Positions 16,345-26,735 of a stretch of DNA of 64,000 bases are shown piece by piece. The notes beneath the pieces were generated by a model that saw nothing but the letters and a program-made list of their open reading frames with translations, searched no databases and was not told the DNA's origin. Source of the stretch: Alphaproteobacteria bacterium (GTDB lineage: Bacteria > Pseudomonadota > Alphaproteobacteria > RF32 > CAG-239); contig JAGBLF010000004.1 in the NCBI GenBank assembly GCA_017635595.1, positions 1 to 64,000 on the forward strand, read 5' to 3'. The translations under genes and the position numbers were made by a program. The number at the start of each line of letters is the position of its first letter. The first letter of the stretch is position 1.

Positions 16345-18681
16345 TCAGTCGGCGAGCGTTGCCGTTATTTTAACGACGGAGGCTCGGCCTAAATTATCGA
16401 CGGCTTTAATTTCATTTGCACCGATAACGGGATGAGCCTCGATAATTTGTCCGGCAGCGGTTTCACCGACCAATCGGTTGTTAATAAACCAGTAAATCTT
16501 TTCGGCATCAGCATCGGCGGAGGCTTTTAAGGCTATTTTTTCGCTATCGAGCTTATGTGAGCGCAGCAAAAAATGCGTTCCGTCCGTCGGGAGGAGTATT
16601 TGCGGCGCTGAACCCTGATTAAATATGTCCACCATTGAACAGTTTTCCTTAAATTCCGGCGGTTTACGCAAATGTATACCGGCTTTGGCATAGGCTTGCA
16701 ATACATCGGACGGCCAGAAATTAAAGCTTTTCATAACGGTTGTCGGCGGTGTATGACGGCAGGCACGTAAACCGGTTTTACTATCTATCGGTATTTTGCG
16801 GGCAATATTTGAAACTTTTATGGTGGTAACATTCGGTATAAAATAAGTCACAATCGTTTCCGGACAGTCGGCGTTAGCAATATCACCGGTATCACGGCAA
16901 ACTTCTACCGCCGATATGTTTAAGGAGGCCGGCAATTTCAATTTAGGCGGAATTTTTGTTTGTTTGGCTAAATTGCGCACTAATTTGAAAAACAGCGGAG
17001 CGGCAATATCCCGACCGACAAAGGCATTGTTCGGGGTGGCATCAAAATTACCTATCCAAACCGCAATAACATAACGCCCGATAATGCCGATACTCCAAGC
17101 ATCCTTAAATCCGTAAGATGTTCCGGTTTTCCAGGCTACCGGATAGTCTTTTGGTTTATCTGAAAAACTGATTTCGGTACGGTCGGTCGGTTTATTTTCC
17201 GCAAGCATATTCAGGGTGATGTAAGCTGCTTCCGGTGTTAACAGCTGTGTGGGTATCGCTTTATCTTCTTTAGTCAGGCGCAAAGGTTTGAATTGGCCGT
17301 TATTATAAAGCATGGCATATAATTCGGTCAAATTCTGCATTGAGATTTCAACACCGCCGAGAGCCATCGCCAGTCCGTAAAAATCGATCGAGCGCAATTT
17401 TCTGGCGCCGCTTTTTTGCAACAGTTCGTAAAAGCTGTTCGGTCCGATTTTAAGCAGTAAATCGACTGCCGGAATATTACGGCTCAAAATCAAAGCTTGT
17501 GTGGCATCTATTATACCGTAAAACGAGCGGTCGAAGTTTTCCGGTGTATAAAGGCCGTAATTTTTAGGGACATCTTTGAGCATGGTGCGCGGATGAATAA
17601 GTCCTTTTTCCAGAGCAATGGCATAAATAAAAGGCTTAAGCGTCGAACCGGCCGAGCGTAAAGCGATTACACCATCAACCTGTCCGTCGATTTTTGTGTT
17701 GTAAAAATTATCGGAACCGATATAAGCTAATGTTTCCGAGGTATCGGCATCCATAATTAAAGCGACGGCGTTGTATACGCCCTTGCTATGGTTTTCGCGC
17801 ACATATTTATGCAATATTTCTTCTGCCTGATGCTGATAATTCAAATCGAGTGTCGCTATGGTTTCGCCATGGTGCTGCTGCAAAATACGGCGCACAAAAT
17901 GCGGTGCTTCATCGGGTAAAAAAATGCCGGCGGTGAGCGGCATATCCAAATATTCATTTTCTTTGTGATTATATTTTCCTTTCCACATTTGTCCCAATCT
18001 TTTGTATGCTTCGGCGTTGTTTTGCCGACCCAATGTGTTTAATAAAGAGCGTTTGGCCGGATTTTGCGGAATAACCGTTAATGCCGTTATTTGCGGTAAA
18101 TTGAGCTTTTCGGCACGATTGTTGAAATAAATCAGTGAAGCGGCACCGATACCCTCGATATTGCCGCCATAAGGTGCCAGATTAAAATAGGCTTCCAGTA
18201 TTTCTTGCTTGGAGTAAAACATTTCAATTTGCAATGCGCGCAACATTTGCTTGATTTTACCGCTGATTGTTGATGAATCAATGTGAAAAATAATACGGGC
18301 CACCTGCATGGTTATGGTTGAGGCGCCGCGCTTACGTCCGCCGGCGGCTGTTTGCATGGCGGCCTTAAACACGCTGAACGGATTAATACCGATATGATAA
18401 TAAAAACCGCGGTCTTCGTATAAAATAAGGGCTTGTTTAGCCTCTTCAGGGATTTGTTCTATCGGTGTAAACAGACGATATTTGTCATCTAAACTTAAGG
18501 ATAATTTTAAGAGTTTGCCGTTTTTATCGTAAACTGCTGAAGAAAAATTATAGTTTTCATACAGTTGCGGTTTGGGTGTCAGGATATAAACAGCGAGCAT
18601 TACTAAAACCAGACCGCCGATTATTTTGGTAAACCGACGGTCAGTCAGAGATTTGAGTTTATTTTTCAGTTCATTCATCAA
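16345..18681 (-). CDS. pbpC: Penicillin-binding protein 1C
   Basis: The 778-residue protein has a short cytoplasmic tail and one transmembrane anchor (about 18-36). Next comes a GT51 transglycosylase domain with EDRGFYYHIGINPF, and a transpeptidase domain with catalytic STLK, SRN and KTGTSYGFKDAW. A C-terminal BiPBP_C-type domain follows (about 680-778). It polymerises and may cross-link peptidoglycan in the periplasm. It overlaps the alpha-2-macroglobulin gene upstream by 11 bases, the classic pbpC/yfhM pairing. Its end is three bases from the convergent dmeF-like gene, with no room for a terminator between them. Confidence 0.93.
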   Translation of the reverse strand: MMNELKNKLKSLTDRRFTKIIGGLVLVMLAVYILTPKPQLYENYNFSSAVYDKNGKLLKLSLSLDDKYRLFTPIEQIPEEAKQALILYEDRGFYYHIGINPFSVFKAAMQTAAGGRKRGASTITMQVARIIFHIDSSTISGKIKQMLRALQIEMFYSKQEILEAYFNLAPYGGNIEGIGAASLIYFNNRAEKLNLPQITALTVIPQNPAKRSLLNTLGRQNNAEAYKRLGQMWKGKYNHKENEYLDMPLTAGIFLPDEAPHFVRRILQQHHGETIATLDLNYQHQAEEILHKYVRENHSKGVYNAVALIMDADTSETLAYIGSDNFYNTKIDGQVDGVIALRSAGSTLKPFIYAIALEKGLIHPRTMLKDVPKNYGLYTPENFDRSFYGIIDATQALILSRNIPAVDLLLKIGPNSFYELLQKSGARKLRSIDFYGLAMALGGVEISMQNLTELYAMLYNNGQFKPLRLTKEDKAIPTQLLTPEAAYITLNMLAENKPTDRTEISFSDKPKDYPVAWKTGTSYGFKDAWSIGIIGRYVIAVWIGNFDATPNNAFVGRDIAAPLFFKLVRNLAKQTKIPPKLKLPASLNISAVEVCRDTGDIANADCPETIVTYFIPNVTTIKVSNIARKIPIDSKTGLRACRHTPPTTVMKSFNFWPSDVLQAYAKAGIHLRKPPEFKENCSMVDIFNQGSAPQILLPTDGTHFLLRSHKLDSEKIALKASADADAEKIYWFINNRLVGETAAGQIIEAHPVIGANEIKAVDNLGRASVVKITATLAD

Positions 18682-21600
18682 TCCGTATCGTACTTATGGT
18701 TGAGTTGGCTCTTACAAGCGGTTGATACAAGGCTGAAGCGAATGCCGGCGGTACGGTAAATGAACCGATGGCTACCGCTTTAACTTTATAGCGAATTTCG
18801 CTGTTTTGCGGAGTGACCGTTAAATAGGTGTTTACGCGGTCATCACGGACTTCGGTGGTATCAGCGGTCCACGGAGATGTCAGCGAATTGCTGACAAATT
18901 CAAAGCCGCCGGAGAATAAGTCAACAATCGCGACATCTCGAATATTTTCTTTTTGCAGACCGCGGCAGTTGATAACAACAGTCAGCTCTTCGCCGATTTT
19001 TGCCGATGTGGCAATATCGCCTTTGGCATTGTAAACGGTTTTTTGTATTTCCATACCGTTTGCCGAAGCTTGGATGTTATTATCCTCTAAGAAACCGAGC
19101 TGGCTGACAACATAGTAGAAAGGTACGTCAGCCGTAACAACAACCTTTTGTGACTCAGAATTGAAATCGGCAGTCGGGAAAGGTGTGAGTTTATCGGCTT
19201 TTTGTCCGTTGAACAAAATACTTTGATCGGTTTCTTTACTTTCGGTGGCCGCTAAAGCCAGCGTTGACCATGCGGCGGAAGACGTTGTCCAATTGCCGTC
19301 CGATAAATGGCTGAGCAAAGCCTTTATTTTTTGAGCGCTGCTGTCGGCAAATAAATGCGGGAAGTGCGTGGCCGTCAGATAATCGTTTATAGCGTTATCT
19401 CGGGCATTGTCGGTGTCTTTATAATTATCAATCAAACCATCGGCTTTTTGATTGTTTTGCAACAGTTTATACGAAGCCGCCATAAATGAGGCACTCAGTT
19501 CTTTTTGCCAATTTTTAGGGTAATTGTCTTTATAATATTCTTCTAAATTCAGCAAATAATTCGAGGTAACCGTTCCGTTTAAGGTCAGTACATAAGCCGC
19601 ATAGGCCGGAATAAAGTCATGCAAACCATTTGGTTGCCGCGCAGCCTGCTCGGCACAGTAAGCCAAAGCACGATTAAGCATACCCTGCGGTACGTTAAAA
19701 CCGTAGTTCTTGGCCTTGATTAAGAAATGCGTTGCATAAACCGAGGCATAAGGTTCTGCAGGTGCGGTCGGCATATTCCAAGCGCTGAAGCCGCCGTCAA
19801 TAGTTTGACGCTCTTGTAATTTAGCCATGGCATCATTAAACAGGGCGTAAACATCGATATTTTTAACCAGTTCAGGATACCTAAACAACAGTTCTGTTGC
19901 CGGAAATACCTTGCTGACAGTCTGTTCGGTGCAAAAATGCGGGAATTTATCGAGGTATGCAAACAAGCCGGAAGCCAAAACCAACGGCGAACTTGATGCC
20001 GAAACCTGTTGTGTGCGATATTGCGGGTACAGATTTTCAATCTGTTTTAAGATAAATTTCGAGCGTTCGTGTCCCATTTGGAATTTACTGCTGTACGGTG
20101 TTGCCGGACGAATACTCATCGGATAACTCGTATGTGATTTGATTTTGGAGTCTTTTTTGCTTTGTGCGGTAAAAGACAGTTCTTTGGCACCGAGTTCATT
20201 TAATGTTTTGAATTTGAATTTGACAACCGCTTCACCGTTTTCGGATACGTTAACAGTTTGGACTTGCGAACCCGTAAGCTCAAATCCGTCAAAGTTGTCG
20301 ACACGGACTTCTATCGGATAATCGTTGCCCGAATTTTCGACCATATTGCCGATGCTGACACTGACGATAAATTCATCTTGCGGCGCAACATTAATAGGGC
20401 CGGACGGCAAAACGGCAAAATCACCGTGCGCTTTAACAGCTTTTTCGGTACTGCCCAATTTGTCGGCAGATACGGCAACAGCCATAACTTTGATTTCGCC
20501 GTTAAATTCATCCGGAATCGAATAGCGGTATTCTTGCGTTTCGTTGCCGGCGGAAAGTATACCGCTCCAAAAAGCAACCGGCTTACTGTTTTTACGGGCA
20601 AACGGATTTAGGTTTTTATCTAAAGCAAGGGCATCATAACTGTCATCACCGCCGCTGGAGGATAAAGTGCGCAAAAGCCGCATATCCGGCATAATCAAAT
20701 CCATAATTTGCGTTGTGATAACGCGCAAGGCTTTTTTAGGCAGGAAAGTTGCCAAAAGGTCAGGCAATTTATAGCGGGCCACCTGCAAAATACCCTGATT
20801 AACACCGTAAATTATGATTTTTGAATCCGAGTTTGTTTTGTATTTGATAACCAAGTCGTTCCCTGATTTTGCGGTGGTCGGCACATCTAAATCGATGGAC
20901 AGCCTGCGAGCCGATTTGTTAATGGCAAACGGAATGGCGGCGTAACTCATCGGTGACATAAAAATTTCGCGTGAACCAATATTACGGAATAATGCTACAT
21001 TAACATAGGCATTACCTTCAACCGTGTTCGGCAATTTGATTTTTTCGATACTCGACAAGGTATCTGTTCGGAACCACTTATAAGCGTAGACTTTATCTTG
21101 TTCGATTGTGATTAACCCGTAACCGGTGTAAGGTGCGGAAATCTGCATTTCTATTTCATCGCCGGCCGTGTATTCCGAGCGGTTGAGTTTTAAGCCTAAA
21201 TTGGCGTTTCGGTCAATTTGACCGGCAATGTTTGATGCGCCGGCAACCGACCATTCCGCTTTAGCCAAAAGTTTACCGTCAGATGTTTCAACTTGCAAAG
21301 CAAAATCGCCGGCCTCATCTGTCGGGAGCGTTTCTGTTGTATGTGTGGCAGAAACAGACCATTTTTGACGTGATAACTCAGTTTCTTTTTGTACCATTTT
21401 ATAGCCGTAAGTTCCGTTTGGCATTTCAACCAAATCGGAAACCGTTTCAATGCGCAAGATTTTTAATATTAAATTATCCTTATTTACAGTCTCCAATTTG
21501 TTATTCAGGGCAACAAAATCTATTTTTCGCGGAGAACCTTTAGAAATATAGTTCAGGTCATCGCCGGCTTTCCAACCGATTAAAAAGTCGTTTTCGGATG

Positions 21601-24160
21601 CCAGTGACGCCAATGATGTTTTAACGCCGCGCCCGCTGCCGTTTTCCAAACCATCGATAAACAGGCGCAGTTCATAAGGTCCGAACTCAAATTGTGAAAT
21701 ATCGACATTTAATATGGCTTGACCTTTGTCATCGGTTTTAATGACTGGTAAAGTGTTTTGATAAGTTTCGCGGCGGCGGTTAGGGTCGGTTTGCGGCGCT
21801 AAAAAGACATAACCGGCATACTCCTTAAAGCGGAAAATTGTCGGCGTTAAGGTATATGAAGCTTTGATTTCATGGTCGGCTGCCGGTGTACCATAGAGGT
21901 TTTGCAGATTAACGGCGGCCGTTATGGTTTTAGCCGTTGTCCATCCCTTAGCCGGTATATCTTGCCATTCGGCTTTTATCCTTAAGTTATCCGGCAAAAA
22001 CTCATCAACCTTGAATGGTGTTGATGTGATAAAGTAGTTGGTATCTTTGTTTTTGACGTATAAATTAATATAATAAATACCGGTCGGAGCGGTTTGGGCT
22101 ATATTATACTCATACGACATCAACCCAAAGTTATCGGTTTTGATATCTTGTCTGGCTACCAAATCGCCGTTCGGATTGGTTATTTCTATAACGAGCGGCA
22201 GCCGAGCCGGAACGGTTAAATCATTTTGGCGCAGGACTATTCCGAAGTTGGCCGTTTCTCCCGGTCGATAAATACCGCGGTCGCTGAAAACAGTACCTTT
22301 GAGATTATATTCGCCCTGTTGTTCATCATATTGCCCACCGACATCATAGCGAGATAAATTTAAACGACGGTCATTTTGGTTAATAGGTAAAAACGATAAA
22401 TCGTTATTTTTGCTGACCTTGTAGACTACAGCTTCTTTATCGTTTTTGAAACTGCTGAAATCCGGTATAACCGCTAAACCGTTTTGATCGGTTTGGACCG
22501 ATAGAACCGGTAAGCCGTTTTTACCCAGAACCTCGACTGTGGCCCCTGCAACAGGCTTTTCCTGTGCGATATCCGAAACAAATATATTGTGCTGACCGTT
22601 GATGTCATCTTTTACAACAATGCCCAAATCGGTAATCACAATTAAACGTGTGTCGGTGTTGCTGTAATAGTCTTCAGCCGATGTGCCGTTGGCGCGTATA
22701 AAAAAGACACCTTTTCTGTTTTTGAAATAGTCGTTTAAATCCAAAGAAGCATAATTGGCTTTAGCCGGATGTGCCAGATGTATGGCTAAATCTTTTTCAA
22801 ATACTTCGGAAATATTATTTTCATCAAAATTATAGTGCGTGAAAAACGGATGCGCAAAATCACCGGAAGTTTGCGTTACCAGATGGTTGAGGTTGTTTTC
22901 GGCAATACGGGCGACTTTGATGTGTAGTTTTGTGACACCGCGTGATATAAACATTGCTTCATGATTACCGCTGAGCGGCATAATCGCACCGGAGGCGGCA
23001 ATATTAACTTCACGCGGGTAACCGGCATATTCGACTGCAGATATAATACCATTTTGCATTATATAGCCTTCAGATGATTTTAAGCCGTTTTTGACAACGG
23101 CGATTAAACAGCCGAAAGGTGTTGTTTCGTCGTATTTGAAAATATGATTTTTAAAATTACCATTATTTGCGGATATCTCCGTAATTTTCAGTTTTTTAGG
23201 GTTTAAAGAGGCAAATCCGTTTTTGTCGGCCAATGCTGTACGCGTGTCGTAACAATCTTTACCGGTAAAGTATAAATCAAAATAGCCATTTAAGTCAGTC
23301 GGTTTAACGGCGGTTGTAAATCCGACGGCCACTATTTGCTCGGGATTATCATTATCGGCGCTGTTGCGGGTTATACTCGATGATATGGATTTCACCTGAA
23401 AGAAAGTGCTGCTGCTCGGGATTTTTATTTTGGCACTAACTTTATCTTTCAGCGGTTTTTTGTTATAGATATTGGATACACCGTCTACGGTAATCGTGGC
23501 AAAATTTTCTTGAGAAGTAATTTTCACCGGTTCGGAGATAATATTCAGAACCGTATTTTCTTTATCAAGTTTGTAAGTAAAACCGTAGCTTGAGCCGTCA
23601 ACGGTTTTGATATTGATTTTATCTTTGATATCTTGCGGGTTTAGCGGATAGTTAAAGGAAAATGAGGCAACCACGGCTTTGTCACCGGTTTGCGGATTTT
23701 CATAAAAATCACTACTGATGTTCCGGCCCTCGAATTTAGGGGATTTGAAGGAAAATTCGGCATCTTTAATTTTTATATTCGGGCTGAATATTTCCGGTGC
23801 GGCGGTAACTTCATATTCGGTATCCGGAATCAAACTGATTTCAGGTTCAAAGCTGAGGCAACTGTCACTCAGCCATTGCCACTTACCTTTAACGGTCGGA
23901 TGTACGGATAGGCTGTCTGTTATATCTTCGCCTATTTTACCGATGTTGGCAGCCGGTTGGTTGAAATAAACCAATATCGGTTCAGGTTTAAGAGAGGCTT
24001 GCGGTACTCTGATTTCACTGATTTCGGCAGTCGGTGTTGTGTCGGTTTTTATTTGGTAACTTTGTGACAGATGATACCATGCGGCGTATCCGCCAAAACA
24101 AGCGAATAAAATAACGGCATTCCATAAAATAAATTTTTTTGTTGTAAAATTAATTTTCAT
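18671..24160 (-). CDS. Bacterial alpha-2-macroglobulin (YfhM-like protease trap)
   Basis: This very large protein (1829 aa) has an N-terminal anchor (residues 10-30), a series of MG/bait-type domains, and the thioester motif CTEQ around residue 1390, followed by the alpha-helical thioester domain and a receptor-binding-like C-terminus. The CxEQ cysteine and glutamine are intact, so it can probably trap proteases covalently in the periplasm. The anchor ends FACFGG, which is not a good lipobox, so a membrane anchor is likelier than a lipoprotein. Overlap with pbpC supports the known idea that the pair guards and repairs peptidoglycan after host protease or peptidoglycan attack. Confidence 0.92.
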   Translation of the reverse strand: MKINFTTKKFILWNAVILFACFGGYAAWYHLSQSYQIKTDTTPTAEISEIRVPQASLKPEPILVYFNQPAANIGKIGEDITDSLSVHPTVKGKWQWLSDSCLSFEPEISLIPDTEYEVTAAPEIFSPNIKIKDAEFSFKSPKFEGRNISSDFYENPQTGDKAVVASFSFNYPLNPQDIKDKINIKTVDGSSYGFTYKLDKENTVLNIISEPVKITSQENFATITVDGVSNIYNKKPLKDKVSAKIKIPSSSTFFQVKSISSSITRNSADNDNPEQIVAVGFTTAVKPTDLNGYFDLYFTGKDCYDTRTALADKNGFASLNPKKLKITEISANNGNFKNHIFKYDETTPFGCLIAVVKNGLKSSEGYIMQNGIISAVEYAGYPREVNIAASGAIMPLSGNHEAMFISRGVTKLHIKVARIAENNLNHLVTQTSGDFAHPFFTHYNFDENNISEVFEKDLAIHLAHPAKANYASLDLNDYFKNRKGVFFIRANGTSAEDYYSNTDTRLIVITDLGIVVKDDINGQHNIFVSDIAQEKPVAGATVEVLGKNGLPVLSVQTDQNGLAVIPDFSSFKNDKEAVVYKVSKNNDLSFLPINQNDRRLNLSRYDVGGQYDEQQGEYNLKGTVFSDRGIYRPGETANFGIVLRQNDLTVPARLPLVIEITNPNGDLVARQDIKTDNFGLMSYEYNIAQTAPTGIYYINLYVKNKDTNYFITSTPFKVDEFLPDNLRIKAEWQDIPAKGWTTAKTITAAVNLQNLYGTPAADHEIKASYTLTPTIFRFKEYAGYVFLAPQTDPNRRRETYQNTLPVIKTDDKGQAILNVDISQFEFGPYELRLFIDGLENGSGRGVKTSLASLASENDFLIGWKAGDDLNYISKGSPRKIDFVALNNKLETVNKDNLILKILRIETVSDLVEMPNGTYGYKMVQKETELSRQKWSVSATHTTETLPTDEAGDFALQVETSDGKLLAKAEWSVAGASNIAGQIDRNANLGLKLNRSEYTAGDEIEMQISAPYTGYGLITIEQDKVYAYKWFRTDTLSSIEKIKLPNTVEGNAYVNVALFRNIGSREIFMSPMSYAAIPFAINKSARRLSIDLDVPTTAKSGNDLVIKYKTNSDSKIIIYGVNQGILQVARYKLPDLLATFLPKKALRVITTQIMDLIMPDMRLLRTLSSSGGDDSYDALALDKNLNPFARKNSKPVAFWSGILSAGNETQEYRYSIPDEFNGEIKVMAVAVSADKLGSTEKAVKAHGDFAVLPSGPINVAPQDEFIVSVSIGNMVENSGNDYPIEVRVDNFDGFELTGSQVQTVNVSENGEAVVKFKFKTLNELGAKELSFTAQSKKDSKIKSHTSYPMSIRPATPYSSKFQMGHERSKFILKQIENLYPQYRTQQVSASSSPLVLASGLFAYLDKFPHFCTEQTVSKVFPATELLFRYPELVKNIDVYALFNDAMAKLQERQTIDGGFSAWNMPTAPAEPYASVYATHFLIKAKNYGFNVPQGMLNRALAYCAEQAARQPNGLHDFIPAYAAYVLTLNGTVTSNYLLNLEEYYKDNYPKNWQKELSASFMAASYKLLQNNQKADGLIDNYKDTDNARDNAINDYLTATHFPHLFADSSAQKIKALLSHLSDGNWTTSSAAWSTLALAATESKETDQSILFNGQKADKLTPFPTADFNSESQKVVVTADVPFYYVVSQLGFLEDNNIQASANGMEIQKTVYNAKGDIATSAKIGEELTVVINCRGLQKENIRDVAIVDLFSGGFEFVSNSLTSPWTADTTEVRDDRVNTYLTVTPQNSEIRYKVKAVAIGSFTVPPAFASALYQPLVRANSTISTIRIDE

Positions 24161-24264
24161 AATACCTCCGAAATCAGCAGTTTTTTTCGTATATATTTAT
24201 GAATATTATAAATTGAATGATAATAAAACAATGTTTTGCGGTTTATTAACCGCTAAAAAAGTGC

Positions 24265-24310
24265 TTGGAATTTGCAAAAATGCCTGTATAATCGTCGTAA
24301 CAAATTGTTA
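24265..24310 (+). promoter_or_regulatory. Promoter and operator-like palindrome before the kinase/Nudix fusion
   Basis: TTGGAA (24265-24270), a 16-base spacer and TATAAT (24287-24292) form a plausible sigma-70 promoter. Just downstream lies TAACAA-A-TTGTTA (24298-24310), an exact inverted repeat around one base that could bind a repressor near the start site. The gene begins at 24325 behind AGGGAA. Confidence 0.55.
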
Positions 24311-24324
24311 TGATAGGGAAATAA

Positions 24325-26049
24325 ATGACAACCATTCATCTGATGTGCGGTTTTATCGGCTTTGGAAAAACAACAATAGCCCGACGGTTGGAAAAAAGTT
24401 TACCGGCAAGACGATTTACGCATGATGACATTATGTTTGAACGCTACGGACGCAACCCCGATGATTTTGCGATAAAATATGCGGAGGTCGATGCATATAT
24501 CAGAGCCGAAGCGGCAAAATATGTTGCAAAAGGGCAAGATGTGATTATGGACTACGGATTTTGGTCACATGAAAAAAGAAAAGAATATTATGATTGGGCA
24601 AAAACGCTGGCAGATAATGTTGTTTATCATGTTGTTAATTGTGATTTAGATACAGCCAAACAACGGCTTCTTGCCCGTACAAAAACGGACAAAAAAGCTT
24701 TGTTTATTAATGAAACGACTTTTGATACGCTTTTGAAAAATTATGAACCGTGGAATGGTGCGGATAAATATCCGGTTGTTTTGCATAATGCTTCAAATTT
24801 TCAATATATCGGCAAAACCGTTATGGTAAAAATCGACCGTCCGATGAAAAGTAAACATCCGAAATACGGTTTTGAATACCCGGTCAATTACGGCTTTGTT
24901 CCGTTTACGATTTCCGGTGACGGGGAGGAACTTGATGCTTATGTTTTAGGCGTTGATAAACCGATTGATCAATTTGTCGGAAAATGTGTGGCGGTGGTGC
25001 ACCGTACCGATGATAATGATGACAAACTGATTGTCGTACCGGATAATATGACAATTTCCGATGAAGAAACAGAGGCTCAAATTGCATTTCAGGAAAAGTG
25101 GTTTAAACATATTTTAGTGCGCAGCCCGAATGTGACGAAAACGCATTTTGGGGTGTATGGTTCGGTTATTCGTGATGATAAAATATTGCTGATTAAAAAA
25201 GCGCGCGGTCCTTATACCGGCTTGTATGACTTGCCGGGCGGCAGTCAGGAAGAAGGCGAAGACTGTTTGCAAACGCTTAAACGTGAAATTGCAGAAGAAA
25301 CCGGCTGTGAATTAATCCGTGCCGAAAACGAACGTTATAAATCTGTTATTTTTGCTGATTTTACGCCGCAGAGCGGTGAAAAAGGCGTGTTGCAGCACAA
25401 TGCGATTTTATATGACGTCGAGATTTCAGGTACCCCGCAAACGACAGGTGACGGATTGGATTCAAATGGTGCGGTGTGGGTTGATATTAATGATTTGACG
25501 GCTGAAAATGCCACACCGTATGCTTTAATAGCCGCCGGTTTTCCGATGATTTCGGTTGCCGATAAAAATGATAATGTGATAGCCGTTCATGTTCGCGGAA
25601 CACCGCTGAAACCGAACAGATACGTACGTATTGCGGCGGTTTTGGTGTTTAATTCCAAAGGTAATTTGATTATGCAAAAAATTGCCTCACATAAAAAAGG
25701 CGGCGGAAAATGGTTATATTCGGCGGCCGGACACGTTGATGCCGGCGAGGATTATCAAACGGCGGCACAGCGCGAAATGAAAGAAGAAATCGGTATTACC
25801 ACACCGATAGAAAAGGAAATTGTTGCTTTTCCGGTTATCCGCGAAGGCCGACAGACTGCTTTTCATCATGTGTTTATTGCCCATTCCGATGCACCGATCG
25901 CACCGGATCCGAGCGAAGTCGCGGAAATAAGAGAAATTCCCGTATCAGAACTGAAAAAGCTTATCGAGCAACATCCCGAACAGTTTTTTGATGCCTTTTT
26001 GACAGCTCTTAAACTTTATTTTGACGGAGAAAACAATGGCAGAAAATAA
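24325..26049 (+). CDS. Four-domain fusion: P-loop kinase, pyrophosphatase-like, Nudix, Nudix
   Basis: In this 574-residue protein I see an N-terminal AAA_33/zeta-like P-loop kinase (1-155) with Walker A GFIGFGKTT. Next is an inorganic-pyrophosphatase-like domain (165-265) with GFEYPVNYGFVP and DGEELDAYVLG. Two complete Nudix domains follow: their boxes begin GGSQEEGE and GHVDAGED, and end REIAEETG and REMKEEIGI with all box glutamates. The whole frame is continuous, so this is a true fusion. Each domain acts on phosphate or pyrophosphate bonds, suggesting nucleotide or nucleotide-sugar turnover. The next gene overlaps it by 14 bases and looks NADAR-like, which points to NAD/ADP-ribose metabolism (inference). 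Confidence 0.8.
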   Translation: MTTIHLMCGFIGFGKTTIARRLEKSLPARRFTHDDIMFERYGRNPDDFAIKYAEVDAYIRAEAAKYVAKGQDVIMDYGFWSHEKRKEYYDWAKTLADNVVYHVVNCDLDTAKQRLLARTKTDKKALFINETTFDTLLKNYEPWNGADKYPVVLHNASNFQYIGKTVMVKIDRPMKSKHPKYGFEYPVNYGFVPFTISGDGEELDAYVLGVDKPIDQFVGKCVAVVHRTDDNDDKLIVVPDNMTISDEETEAQIAFQEKWFKHILVRSPNVTKTHFGVYGSVIRDDKILLIKKARGPYTGLYDLPGGSQEEGEDCLQTLKREIAEETGCELIRAENERYKSVIFADFTPQSGEKGVLQHNAILYDVEISGTPQTTGDGLDSNGAVWVDINDLTAENATPYALIAAGFPMISVADKNDNVIAVHVRGTPLKPNRYVRIAAVLVFNSKGNLIMQKIASHKKGGGKWLYSAAGHVDAGEDYQTAAQREMKEEIGITTPIEKEIVAFPVIREGRQTAFHHVFIAHSDAPIAPDPSEVAEIREIPVSELKKLIEQHPEQFFDAFLTALKLYFDGENNGRK

Positions 26050-26662
26050 AGTCTTATCCGAATTAAACCAATTCAAAGAATTTAAAAAGAATTTCAAATT
26101 TGAACAAATGCCTCTCGAAGAAATTAACGGAGAGTTGTTTTGTGCCGATCGGCCGATTTATGATTCCGCCGGTGAATTAATAGGCGAATGTGACCGCTGG
26201 ATTAATGTGGCTATCAAAATAAAATCCCCGTTGTCGCGGATATTATCGAATTTGTTTCCGTATACATTTGAATTTCGCGGGTTTCAGCTGCAAAGTATTG
26301 AAGGCTTTTTTCAGGGTGTGAAGTTCAAAAACCCCGATACGCAAAAATACGTTTTTGCTTACAGCGGTATCAACGCTTATTTTATGAAAGGGGCAAGCGA
26401 CTATCGTTGGCAGGATGAAGGCAATATCTATTGGCAAGGTTCGCCGATTAAGAGAGACAGTGCCGAATATGAAGATATTGTTGATGAATTGTATATTTCG
26501 GCGGCACAAAATCCGCTGTTCAGACAGGCCTTAAAAAATGTCGACAGGCCTTTGATTCATTCTATCGGGCAGACCGATAAAAATATTACGCTTTTTACGC
26601 GCTATGAATACGAGCGAGAGGTGAATTGTTTGTCAGCTTTTCTTAAAACGGTTGATAAATAA
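26036..26662 (+). CDS. Divergent NADAR/YbiA-like protein
   Basis: I start at the ATG at 26036 (208 aa), with GGAGA at 26026-26030, overlapping the fusion gene by 14 bases. The segment SIEGFFQGVKF matches the S-x-E-x-x-x-Q-x-x-K core of NADAR/YbiA N-glycosidases. Further on, AAQNPLFRQALKNVDRPL resembles the NP-x-L-x-x-x-L-x-x-x-x-x-x-x-L helix of that family. The usual WGIG segment near the end is not kept. NADAR proteins cleave N-glycosidic bonds of riboflavin precursors or of ADP-ribosyl-guanosine. The overlap suggests coupled expression with the kinase/Nudix fusion. Assignment is tentative. Confidence 0.5.
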   Translation: MAENKVLSELNQFKEFKKNFKFEQMPLEEINGELFCADRPIYDSAGELIGECDRWINVAIKIKSPLSRILSNLFPYTFEFRGFQLQSIEGFFQGVKFKNPDTQKYVFAYSGINAYFMKGASDYRWQDEGNIYWQGSPIKRDSAEYEDIVDELYISAAQNPLFRQALKNVDRPLIHSIGQTDKNITLFTRYEYEREVNCLSAFLKTVDK

Positions 26663-26695
26663 ATGCGAAAATTTAAGAGCGCTGTTATAAAAATT

Positions 26696-26735
26696 AAAGG
26701 GAGATGCCGTTAAGCGTCTCCCTTTTGAGTTTTTT
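26696..26735. terminator. Bidirectional terminator
   Basis: AAAGGGAGA (26696-26704) pairs with TCTCCCTTT (26717-26725) around a short inner GC stem and loop. Plus-strand readout is followed by TTTTTT runs, and minus-strand readout by a T-rich stretch. It terminates the NADAR-like gene and the convergent gene 26710-27129, whose stop lies inside it. Confidence 0.8.
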
